In this document: piece by piece, positions 32,528 through 40,873 of the stretch
Layout of the letters: each line of letters begins with the position of its first letter
Position numbering within the stretch: the stretch's first letter is position 1
Origin: Fictibacillus norfolkensis
GTDB lineage: Bacteria; Bacillota; Bacilli; Bacillales; Fictibacillaceae
DNA: 55,384 nucleotides
Direction of reading: 5' to 3'
Assembly (NCBI RefSeq): GCF_014836645.1
Contig: NZ_JACSQM010000015.1
Location: 1-55,384 of the forward strand
Program-made: the position numbers and the translations under genes
Notes under the pieces: generated by a model
Databases searched by the model: none
Told to the model about the DNA's origin: nothing
The model's input: only the letters and a program-made list of their open reading frames with translations

Positions 32528-33700
32528 TTAAGTAGTAATTTTACTCTCTTCACTTACTTCATCGTAGCAAGCTATTATTAAACTTTTCATCTGCAGCAAA
32601 TCTTCAACAGAGTTAATGTATATTCTTGATTTTCCCATGCCTTTTGGCGATTCTTCAACTCTAAACCCTGGGCATAACTGATCCACAGCTTGTGTATCAA
32701 GCCTTGTAATTATGTTTTTATTCTCAGTATCTGAATATAAGCGGATAAACCATTTAGTAATTACTCTATTCATAATGTTGAAATAGCTAGAATTGTCTTT
32801 GTATTTTACATTTTCAACAACTCTACCACTAACCTCTAGTGTTTCTTTAATAATTGAAAAAGCTCTAAGCTCTTCTTCAGTGGTTAATATACTTGGCTTA
32901 GTAATTTCATCATTATCTTCTTCTAGTTTATCCCCTTCTTTAACCATAGTTTGATCCGACACTAAAATATCTTCTTTAGGTTGGTTGGCTTGAACATTTG
33001 TGAAAGACAAACCTTCTCCAATTATCTCTAATAAAGTATGATTAATAGCCTTTTTTATAATAGGCCGAAATTTCTCTAACACTATAGAGGTGACTCTCTG
33101 ATTATTTAGATCTTTTATAAGGAATCTTACAAAATCATCAGAAGGATTCTTAAACAGCTCTTTGAGAGTAGAATGGATGTTGTTCGTGTAAACTAGCTCT
33201 TGGGAAAATTTTATATTTTCATCAATATCAAATTCATCCTTGGTAAAATGTTCAATGACTTCAATATCAAGATTCGTTAGAGATTCTATATTAAATTCAT
33301 AAAAAGGGTCGTCATCCATGATGTTATCTCTTTTTAAATCTGTAAAAAGCTTATATTCTGTACCATTTGTTAGGATTGAAAATCTCACTTCTGGAGTTGC
33401 ATTGAAATACCTATAAATTTGCGAGCTGTGTTTATGTAACTTTTCATTAACGGATTTAGCTTCAACAAAAATTATTGGTTTTCTATCTTTCTTAATAGCA
33501 TAGTCTACTTTTTCCCCTTTTTTTATGCCGAAATCTGAGACATACTCAGGTTCAACTTCAAGTGGGTTGAAAACATCAAATCCTAATTTTTGAATGAACG
33601 GAATTATTAATGCTTGTTTTGTAGACTCTTCGTTAATAATATGTGATTTTCTTTCTATTAACTGTAGAGATAATTTTTCTAATTCCTGTTTAAAATCCAT
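32528..33700 (-). CDS. Orphan HsdR-N-like nuclease-fold protein
   Basis: A 390-residue protein. The N-terminal domain matches the type I restriction HsdR-N / PD-(D/E)xK style: GEKVDYAI (Asp66) then IIFVEAKSV (Glu80, Lys82), and a later NGTEYKLFTDL segment. The C-terminal half carries an unrecognised domain. No HsdM, HsdS or helicase gene is near, so it is solitary; a defence or mobile-DNA role is plausible but unproven. It lies just outside attR, A/T rich like the element. AAGGAGG precedes its start. Confidence 0.78.
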   Translation of the reverse strand: MDFKQELEKLSLQLIERKSHIINEESTKQALIIPFIQKLGFDVFNPLEVEPEYVSDFGIKKGEKVDYAIKKDRKPIIFVEAKSVNEKLHKHSSQIYRYFNATPEVRFSILTNGTEYKLFTDLKRDNIMDDDPFYEFNIESLTNLDIEVIEHFTKDEFDIDENIKFSQELVYTNNIHSTLKELFKNPSDDFVRFLIKDLNNQRVTSIVLEKFRPIIKKAINHTLLEIIGEGLSFTNVQANQPKEDILVSDQTMVKEGDKLEEDNDEITKPSILTTEEELRAFSIIKETLEVSGRVVENVKYKDNSSYFNIMNRVITKWFIRLYSDTENKNIITRLDTQAVDQLCPGFRVEESPKGMGKSRIYINSVEDLLQMKSLIIACYDEVSEESKITT

Positions 33701-33898
33701 AAAAAAGTTCCTCCTTGTATATTATTGATTCTTTCTAATATTTTCTTCTAAAGATTGGATTTCCCTTTAAAGAAATGATTATAACTGTAGTTAAGTTGAA
33801 ATTCAGTTTATTTTTCTGTGGAGGACTGGGTAAATTAACGTTTAATATAGGGGGTGGTAATAGTTTAAAGTCTGTATTTAGAAAGGTTTGCAGATAGA

Positions 33899-33937
33899 AA
33901 AAAGCTTCTCATAAACAATTTGTGAGAAGCTCTTTTC
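33899..33937. terminator. Bidirectional hairpin terminator
   Basis: GCTTCTCA / TGAGAAGC with A-run and T-run on either side; ends the DUF4317 gene on the minus strand. Confidence 0.8.
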
Positions 33938-33952
33938 TATCTGATATTTAGT

Positions 33953-35134
33953 TTATTTTCCCACCTTCTCCCCAAAAGTCTCCGGAATCATCGTAAAGCC
34001 TTCAATCACCGTATCTTCTTCCACTTCAATCATGAGGTAACGTTTACCGCTAAGCTGTACTTGCTTCACATACCTTAAATCTTGGGGACTGATTGAAATC
34101 TTAGCTACCTTTGTGTCAATCTTAATAGACTTCGAGTTGTATTTTGGGACAACACTGCTTGCCTTAATCTCATACTTGTCATCATCAATGACTTTTTGGA
34201 AAGCGGATTCTACCTTTTCCACACTGATATCTTCCACGCCGCTCGCTTTCAAAACCCGTTCAACGTCCTTTGAATCTAAACGTGGATGTTCTTCCTCTTC
34301 GTTCTCTTCAATCATTCGGTTGATCTCTTCATACACATTAGAGAGAGTAGACGTGTTCAATTGATCTTGTGTTACGTCTTTAATAATTTCTTCAAACACA
34401 ATCTTATCGTCTTTTGCTGTCATGATTTCTTCGCCATTTAAAACGTCCACGATGAATTCGTAATCGGGCTCATGAACTTTACCTGCTGAATACAGGATGT
34501 GGTTCACATCTGCTGCATTATCACTGAAACAAGGGAAGAGGAATCCTCCAATCGGCGCGTTCAGGTTAATAACAGGATCGACAACGAAATTGTACTTGAA
34601 CTCTTTTTCCACATAATCAAAGAGCAGTTCTTTCTTCGGTTCTTGTGTATTGTTTATGCTGCACAAAATAAAGGGGAAGGAGTAAACGGCATCACGTTCA
34701 CTAATCTCAGCTTCATCATTTTTGCGCTTCGTCGGCTTATAGTATTCTCCCTTAATAAAGGTGATCACGATATCCTTTTCGTACTGACGGTTTAGTAGCA
34801 TTTTTCCTACCATTTGAAGCATGCGTTCTTTCCAGTCTTCTGTATCGCTGGCAAGTAGGCCCTGATGCAGGATAAGCTGGCTATTGTTTTCAGCATTTCT
34901 ATTAAACTTTAATTCAAATAACTTTTCATCGAGATTTCCACCAAGCAATTTTTTAAAGTTATTAAAAAAGAGCTCTTGTTGTTCAGGATCTAGCATCTCA
35001 AAAGGCTGACTAACGTGATGATAGATCTCGCTGGATTCTTTCGTAATATACACATTAAAGATGCTGGAGATCTTCAGTAGGTCGTTCTCTTTTTTGAACT
35101 GTTTTCGTATTTGAGCGATATCTTTTTTGTTCAT
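33953..35134 (-). CDS. DUF4317 family protein
   Basis: A 393-residue soluble protein. The N terminus MNKKDIAQIRKQFKKENDLLKISSIFNVYI and the middle LLHQGL-like and EEINRMIEENEEEEHPRLD regions fit the DUF4317 family, of unknown function, widespread in Firmicutes. ATG 35134 is preferred; the GTG at 35146 lies within the ribosome binding region. Single-gene unit. Confidence 0.82.
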   Translation of the reverse strand: MNKKDIAQIRKQFKKENDLLKISSIFNVYITKESSEIYHHVSQPFEMLDPEQQELFFNNFKKLLGGNLDEKLFELKFNRNAENNSQLILHQGLLASDTEDWKERMLQMVGKMLLNRQYEKDIVITFIKGEYYKPTKRKNDEAEISERDAVYSFPFILCSINNTQEPKKELLFDYVEKEFKYNFVVDPVINLNAPIGGFLFPCFSDNAADVNHILYSAGKVHEPDYEFIVDVLNGEEIMTAKDDKIVFEEIIKDVTQDQLNTSTLSNVYEEINRMIEENEEEEHPRLDSKDVERVLKASGVEDISVEKVESAFQKVIDDDKYEIKASSVVPKYNSKSIKIDTKVAKISISPQDLRYVKQVQLSGKRYLMIEVEEDTVIEGFTMIPETFGEKVGK

Positions 35135-35261
35135 GCTTGTATACACTCCTAAGTTGTTGCAATTTTAAGTCGACAGTTTCTATATGTCTAACAGGGAAGT
35201 ATTCTTTATTTTAACATTCATATGGAGTGAAGTGTGATGGTGAATATGGAACTTAAACTTA

Positions 35262-35292
35262 AAAAAGCAGACACCAAGAGGGCGTCTGCAGT
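35262..35292 (-). terminator. Terminator of small membrane gene
   Basis: GCAGAC / GTCTGC arms; on the minus strand followed by TTTTTTAAG. Confidence 0.75.
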
Positions 35293-35309
35293 CTAAGGAA
35301 ATATATATT

Positions 35310-35600
35310 TTAATTATTGATTATGTGCACAAATACAAATACGATTGGTATTAATAGTAGAGTAATAATGAATGTATATGTGTTAATTTTTTTACCCATA
35401 GTTTCTCTTACTTTTCCAAAAATTAAAAGAATTGCACAAACGAACATGCAGCCAACTAAGAAATATGATAGTGGATCTTGGTCAAGAATATAATTACCGT
35501 TTGGTAGCTTTGTTGCTGAACTTGAAAATAGTAACAGACTTAAAATAACAACTCCAAACATCGGACCTCAGAAAAACCAATCAATTTGCTTTTTCTTCAT
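35310..35600 (-). pseudogene. Small membrane protein gene interrupted by TGA
   Basis: From ATG 35600, behind AGGAGT, the frame reads MKKKQIDWFF, then TGA (35568-35570), then GP and MFGVVILSLLLFSSS onward to 35310. The stop is in frame; TGG (Trp) would restore a 96-residue protein with three hydrophobic helices. The internal ATG at 35561 has no ribosome binding site. So the gene carries a nonsense mutation, or a sequencing error. Confidence 0.7.
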
Positions 35601-35637
35601 TCTTACTCCTTATAAAAAGTATTTTGTATTAATAACT

Positions 35638-35683
35638 CAAAAAAACCACATATCGTAAGCCAATACGATACATGGTTCTTTTG
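35638..35683 (-). terminator. Terminator of ECF S-component gene
   Basis: AACCACATATCGTA / TACGATACATGGTT imperfect arms; on the minus strand followed by TTTTTTTGAG. Confidence 0.75.
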
Positions 35684-35685
35684 AA

Positions 35686-36210
35686 TTACAGTATTCTTTT
35701 CTTAATACGTGCTACGAGTGGAACCACGACAAGTCCGGCAAATCCAACTTGTAGAACGTTTCCTGGAATGGATCCAAATGGTACAATCCAGTTGCTATAA
35801 AGCACAACTTCAGCAAAATAATAGCCTACCACTTTAATCAGCATAGCTACGATAACAGCTAAGGAATAGACGAGCACACGTTTACCTGGTACTTTTTCAG
35901 ATATAGCGCCCGCTACATAACCCATTGCACCAACGATGATAAATGTGAAAGGAGCCCATATTGTCCAACCAGATAGAAGGTCAAACAAACCCATCCCGAA
36001 AGCACCTGCAATAGCACCAGTTCTTCTACCGAAAACAAAAGCTGCTACGAATAGAGGAATGTTTCCTAAGTGGATTAGACCACCGTTTCCTGCGATCGGA
36101 AGCTTAATGTTTATGAACATCGTTGCAACAAGAGTCAGGGCGACGAATAGTGCGCTGATGACTAACATTCTTGTTTTAGTCGATTGTATCGATGAATAAG
36201 TAGTATTCAT
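35686..36210 (-). CDS. ECF transporter substrate-binding (S) component
   Basis: A 174-residue integral membrane protein with about six helices. The segments GLIHLGNIPLFVAAFVFGRR and GAFGMGLFDLLSGW are typical of ECF S components (PF07155-like), which capture a vitamin or related micronutrient and use a shared energising module encoded elsewhere. The substrate is not readable and no riboswitch was recognised upstream. ATG 36210 has GAGAGG ahead; ATG 36258 is in frame but less likely. Confidence 0.82.
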   Translation of the reverse strand: MNTTYSSIQSTKTRMLVISALFVALTLVATMFINIKLPIAGNGGLIHLGNIPLFVAAFVFGRRTGAIAGAFGMGLFDLLSGWTIWAPFTFIIVGAMGYVAGAISEKVPGKRVLVYSLAVIVAMLIKVVGYYFAEVVLYSNWIVPFGSIPGNVLQVGFAGLVVVPLVARIKKRIL

Positions 36211-36411
36211 AACATAACCTCTCTCATAAAAAATAAATGATAAAATGATTGCACTCATTCATTATATATGTCCTTATTCTATTAGAAAACAGCTATTTTC
36301 TGGGTGGGGTGAAGAAATAGAAAAATAATCTAGTAAAATGAACGAGTTTCTAAATCGGAAAGAAGGGGAGATCGACACATTTGCCGAAATCTATTTAGTA
36401 GAGCATAGACG

Positions 36412-37296
36412 TATCGATACAGTTCATTGCGAATGCCTATAGTAGAGGAATTAAACGATATGTATCGCATGGCGATATAAGGAATAGATGAAAAGAAATG
36501 AAGGAGGCCCGATATGCGACGTGATATACAACCGAATGAACGAGCTTTCTCCTCCAAGGAAGTTGCAGAAGAAGTAGGAATCGCAACACCTACTGTTCGA
36601 AAGTATGGACAAATTTTAGAACGAAACGGATACGAGTTTTTAAAGGATGGAGATCGCCGTATTTTCGTTCAATCTGATATCGAATCGCTCATAGCGCTAC
36701 GCGATACAGACAAGCCATTAGACGATACAGCCAAAGATCTCGTGATTCAACAAAAAGAGAGACTAAAAGAGACGATCCAAACGGACGTAGCGCTACCCGA
36801 TACATATGAGAATCTTCCACAAGACCCGAATCAATTACGAGAAGTCTTAATGATGCTAGCGAATGAATTAGCGGCAACACGCGAGATGAATGCGCAGCTA
36901 ACTAGCGATATGTCAGAGCTAAAAGTAACCGTATCAAGACTTCAACAAGATCATCATGCGATCAGTGCAAACGTAGGAAACGCCGCTCAGAAAACAAACG
37001 CTAAAATTGAGAAGCTTACCAATCAACAGAAAGAGCAATACGAAGCATTGCTAGAACAGGAAAAAGAGAAAAGTGAACTTCTGCAGCAGGAAATTCAAAA
37101 GTTAAGAGAAGAACAGATCAAGGAATGGCGTCTGCAAAACGATTTCAATAGACGACTAGAAATCGTGGTTCAAAGCAGGCCGAAAAGCAAATGGGAAGCC
37201 ATTCTTTCTTTATTTAAAAAGTAAATTTGTGTGTATCGGGGGGCGATATGATAGATGATATTGAAACACTTTCATCAAACATATCGTGACCCGATA
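36412..37296. repeat. Cluster of CGATA / TATCG motifs
   Basis: CGATA or its complement occurs at least 14 times between 36412 and 37296: 36412 (as GTATCGATAC), 36456, 36463, 36473, 36510, 36679, 36702, 36723, 36798, 36906, 37234, 37244, 37282 and 37292. Several extend to S-CGATATG. They lie upstream, within and downstream of the MerR-like gene. Likely binding sites for that protein; this is inference. Confidence 0.55.
36514..37224 (+). CDS. MerR-like helix-turn-helix protein with coiled coil (DUF3967-like)
   Basis: A 236-residue protein. N-terminal MerR-like winged helix (FSSKEVAEEVGIATPTVRKYGQILERNGYEF, then RRIFVQSDIESLIALR), a linker, a long coiled coil (about residues 110-205), and a basic C terminus SKWEAILSLFKK typical of DUF3967. 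The layout resembles RacA and plasmid-borne segregation-type proteins. It sits among many CGATA motifs. GGAGG precedes the start. It may be a transcription or DNA-segregation factor. Confidence 0.75.
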   Translation: MRRDIQPNERAFSSKEVAEEVGIATPTVRKYGQILERNGYEFLKDGDRRIFVQSDIESLIALRDTDKPLDDTAKDLVIQQKERLKETIQTDVALPDTYENLPQDPNQLREVLMMLANELAATREMNAQLTSDMSELKVTVSRLQQDHHAISANVGNAAQKTNAKIEKLTNQQKEQYEALLEQEKEKSELLQQEIQKLREEQIKEWRLQNDFNRRLEIVVQSRPKSKWEAILSLFKK

Positions 37297-37602
37297 TGCC
37301 TTCCTTTTATAACAATCCACTATATAGACATCGCCTATCAATCGTCATATTTCTACAATTTCCCGAGAAATATCTACAAAAATCCCCCTTTAATAATACG
37401 TAGAATTAGAATGCGAAATTCAAATTAATCCTTCTATTCTTCAGTATAGACTGTTTCATTCTTACTACATTAACCACAGAATTTAATGAGTGCACATTCA
37501 AGCATAGTTCTTTTTACATAAATCCTCCAAAAGCTGTTTTATATTAAATCGATTGGGAAGAAATTAATTGTGTTTCAAAATTCATTTCCCAGGAGGTATC
37601 AT

Positions 37603-38454
37603 ATGTTTCGCCACCAAAAGGAACTACAGTTTGAAATTAAGGTAGATCGTCCGGATCCACAGCTTGCCAAACAAGTTCAAGAAGTGCTGGGTGGGCAGTT
37701 TGGAGAAATGACAGTAATGATGCAATATCTTTTTCAAGGCTTTAACTGTCGTGGAGAAGAAAAATACAAAGATATGCTGATGGATATTGGAACAGAAGAA
37801 ATTGGGCATGTAGAAATGCTTTGTGCCATGATCAGTCAGTTGCTTGACGGTGCTTCACCAGACGATCAAGCGAAAGCAGCGCAAGATCCTGCGACAGCAG
37901 CGATCATGGGTGGAATAAATCCTCAGCATCTGCTCGTAAGTGGACTAGGTGGAATGCCGACGAACTCAAATGGCGTACCTTGGAACGGAGCGTATATAGT
38001 AGCGAGCGGCAACTTGCTTGCTGATATGCGTTCAAATCTTCACGCAGAAAGTCAGGGACGTCTGCAAGTAGCGCGTTTGTATCATATGACGAGGGATGAA
38101 GGGGTAAGAGCTGCTTTTCGAAAGATGTTAGCTCGTGATCGCTATCATCAATATCAATGGATGGCAGCGATTGAAGAACTAGAGCAGAGTAACGGAGTAG
38201 TCGTACCAGCTTCATTCCCGCCAGAAGCTGAACTAGAATCGCAGCCAGAAGCGTATAAGTTTTGGAACCTTTCAGAGGGTCAGGAGTCGAAAGAAGGTTT
38301 ATGGGCTACCGGAAGTGCTCCAGACGGAACAGGAGACTTTGTTTATGAAGCAGATCCAGTGCCGCTAGGGAACATTCCGAACCCAGAAATTCCGGCTCCA
38401 TCTCTGCATCATGACTTGGATGGAAAGAAATTTAAGAACTCAGATCAAGAGTGA
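37603..38454 (+). CDS. Manganese catalase
   Basis: A 283-residue di-manganese catalase, which destroys hydrogen peroxide. Metal-ligand motifs are visible: GEMTVMMQYLFQGFNCRGEEKYKDML, GTEEIGHVEML, the later NLHAESQGRLQVARLY, and FRKMLARDRYHQYQW. It is related to spore-associated catalases of Bacillus (CotJC, YdbD), but length and C-terminal extension favour the YdbD type. ATG 37603 follows AGGAGG. The 380-bp region upstream has no gene. Confidence 0.92.
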   Translation: MFRHQKELQFEIKVDRPDPQLAKQVQEVLGGQFGEMTVMMQYLFQGFNCRGEEKYKDMLMDIGTEEIGHVEMLCAMISQLLDGASPDDQAKAAQDPATAAIMGGINPQHLLVSGLGGMPTNSNGVPWNGAYIVASGNLLADMRSNLHAESQGRLQVARLYHMTRDEGVRAAFRKMLARDRYHQYQWMAAIEELEQSNGVVVPASFPPEAELESQPEAYKFWNLSEGQESKEGLWATGSAPDGTGDFVYEADPVPLGNIPNPEIPAPSLHHDLDGKKFKNSDQE

Positions 38455-38464
38455 AATGAATGAT

Positions 38465-38497
38465 AAGGGTGCACTGTTCATGGTGCATCTTTTTTTA
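38465..38497 (+). terminator. Terminator of catalase gene
   Basis: TGCAC / GTGCA hairpin followed by a seven-base T-run. Confidence 0.65.
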
Positions 38498-38627
38498 TTT
38501 CCTCCTCTTTATCGAATCTTCTCTTTTTTTGTAAAAAAACAAGGAATATCGTCTGTCTGATGAGAATATTTAAAGGAAACAAAAAATTAAATAATGTAGA
38601 GACAGAAATGTTAGAGGGGAGTCTATC

Positions 38628-39602
38628 ATGAACGCTAGAAATGAAAAGACATTTGAATATCATCCTCATCTTAGAGAGGTTATCGCGAACGTAGAAAAAG
38701 TTATGGTAGGTAAGAAGAAGGTTACAGAGTTAACGCTTGTTTCGTTATTAGCAGGAGGACATGTTTTGCTTGAAGACGTACCAGGAGTAGGAAAGACGAT
38801 GATGGTGCGTTCCATCGCTAAATCTCTGGGCCTAACCTTTAACCGCATCCAGTTCACACCTGATCTATTACCGTCTGATATGACGGGAGTATCCATATAT
38901 AACCAAAAAGATATGAGCTTTGAATTTAGACCGGGTCCTCTTGTTGGAAACATTATTCTCGCTGATGAGATTAACCGTACGTCACCAAAGACACAATCTG
39001 CACTTCTTGAATCGATGGAAGAAATGAGCATGACCGTTGATGGGCAGACGCACATATTGCCCGATCCATTCTTAGTTATGGCCACACAAAACCCAATCGA
39101 ATACGAAGGAACTTATCCGCTTCCAGAAGCACAGCTGGATCGTTTCTTAATGAAGCTGACGATGGGGTATCCGACTCCCGAGGAAGAGTTTAATGTACTG
39201 AACGTGATCGGAAACGAACATCCGATACACCTCCTTACACCAGCCATCTCACCAGAAGAAATCTCAGAACTGAAAACAGCCGTGAAGAACATCTATGTAT
39301 CAGATTCGATCAAGCGATATATCGTCGATCTGATCAATCGTACACGTAATCATAAATCCATTGCGCTAGGCGTTAGTCCGCGTGGATCGCTCGCTTTATT
39401 AAAAGCAGCACAGGCTTTTGCATTGCTCATGAACCGTGATTTTGTTATCCCTGATGATGTGAAATACTTAGCACCCTTTGTTCTTGTTCATCGTGTGCTA
39501 TTAAAACCTGAAGCACGCTTTGAGGGGGTCTCAGCCGAAGAAGTAATCAATGAGCTTTTGGCCCGTGTACCAGCACCTATTCATAAGGAACAGCATGCGT
39601 AA
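38628..39602 (+). CDS. yeaC: MoxR-family AAA+ ATPase
   Basis: A 324-residue AAA+ ATPase with Walker A EDVPGVGKTMM (about residues 47-57), Walker B NIILADEINRTSPKTQSALLE and sensor ATQNPIEYEGTYPLPEAQLDRF. MoxR proteins act as chaperones, often for partners encoded next door; here a DUF58 protein and a transglutaminase. Gene order moxR-DUF58-tgl-guaA equals B. subtilis yeaC-yeaD-yebA-guaA. Stop overlaps the next start. Confidence 0.93.
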   Translation: MNARNEKTFEYHPHLREVIANVEKVMVGKKKVTELTLVSLLAGGHVLLEDVPGVGKTMMVRSIAKSLGLTFNRIQFTPDLLPSDMTGVSIYNQKDMSFEFRPGPLVGNIILADEINRTSPKTQSALLESMEEMSMTVDGQTHILPDPFLVMATQNPIEYEGTYPLPEAQLDRFLMKLTMGYPTPEEEFNVLNVIGNEHPIHLLTPAISPEEISELKTAVKNIYVSDSIKRYIVDLINRTRNHKSIALGVSPRGSLALLKAAQAFALLMNRDFVIPDDVKYLAPFVLVHRVLLKPEARFEGVSAEEVINELLARVPAPIHKEQHA

Positions 39603-40873
39603 TGAAAGCATTTCTCCATAAATTTCGGGAGCGGTATAAAACGCCGATCGGGTTTTCAGGGATCATCTTTTTACTGCTTGTTACGTTCTCCTTTGCCATG
39701 TTTCAGGGAGGGTTCGTAAGCTGGTTTTTGTTTTACAGCGTACTTCCGCTTGTTCTTTATTCCATTACGATGGCTTTCTATCCGATACAGAGGTTGAAGG
39801 TCGAGCGATATATCTCTAAAAACAAACTTATGGCAGGCGAAGAAGTAGAGGTAACGATTGTTATCAAACGAAGAAGCAACTTTCCGCTCTTTTACGTTGT
39901 GTTAGAAGACGTGCTGCCAGAGGTACTGCTTCGTGAAACGCGATACGAGGGCAATACGCATCAGATTCAGTCTCGTATCCTGTTGTTTCCGTTGTTCCGA
40001 AAGCACCTGGAATATTCGTATACGATCAATCCTGCACCGCGCGGGTTGTTTAAATTTGATCAGATTCAAATCAGTACAGGCGATATCTTTGGCTTTGTGT
40101 TGAAAAGCACGAGTGTCTCGGTTCAAGATCAGATCTTTGTGTATCCGCAATATCAAGATATCGAGCGGTGGGAAGCAGGGAAGATGCTTCAATCTGGTAT
40201 GAAAAAAGTCGGGAAGCGTTCGTTTACTGACTATACATCGACAGTCAGTGTTCGTGATTATGTCGCAGGCGATCGAATGAACTGGCTGCACTGGAAAGCG
40301 AGTGCGAGATCGAATAAGCTGCTGACAAAAGTGTTCGAACAGCAGCGGAACGATGATTTTGTGATCGTGCTTGACCATTGTGAGAAGAGCTACGGCACGC
40401 AGGATGGGTTGTTTGAACGCGGCGTATCGCTTGCGGCATCCATCGTTCACTATGCGATCTCAAAGGGTGGTTCGATCGGCTATCATCCGTTATCCGGAAA
40501 AGAAATCCCTATGAATATAGGGGTTGATCAAGAGTGGCGGATTCTTCACGAACTGGCAAAAGTGAAGTCAGACGTGAAGCTGCCGTTTGAAGAACGGTTG
40601 AAGCAGGAATATATGGCAGGCTATATGGAAGGAAAGACGGCGCTTATTATTTCGCCAAATCTTTCAGAATACACGATGAAAACGCTCGAGCTTATCGCAT
40701 CGAGACAGCAAACGAACGTGATTTTCTTTTACTTAGCGCTTGATTCTAAACTTAAGAGTCAAGAACTCACGTATATCTCTCGAATCAGACAGTTCGGTGT
40801 GCCTGTAACACCGATCATTGGTTCTGACTTTAACGAAGCGCTGAAGGCAGGTGGCACGTATGCCTCAATCTAA
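39602..40873 (+). CDS. yeaD: DUF58 membrane-anchored protein
   Basis: A 423-residue protein with two N-terminal membrane helices, a beta-rich region, and the DUF58 motif RDYVAGDRMNWLHWKASARS (about residues 218-237), followed by a VWA-like fold. It works with MoxR and the transglutaminase protein; function uncertain. Overlaps the next gene by 14 nt. Confidence 0.9.
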   Translation: MKAFLHKFRERYKTPIGFSGIIFLLLVTFSFAMFQGGFVSWFLFYSVLPLVLYSITMAFYPIQRLKVERYISKNKLMAGEEVEVTIVIKRRSNFPLFYVVLEDVLPEVLLRETRYEGNTHQIQSRILLFPLFRKHLEYSYTINPAPRGLFKFDQIQISTGDIFGFVLKSTSVSVQDQIFVYPQYQDIERWEAGKMLQSGMKKVGKRSFTDYTSTVSVRDYVAGDRMNWLHWKASARSNKLLTKVFEQQRNDDFVIVLDHCEKSYGTQDGLFERGVSLAASIVHYAISKGGSIGYHPLSGKEIPMNIGVDQEWRILHELAKVKSDVKLPFEERLKQEYMAGYMEGKTALIISPNLSEYTMKTLELIASRQQTNVIFFYLALDSKLKSQELTYISRIRQFGVPVTPIIGSDFNEALKAGGTYASI

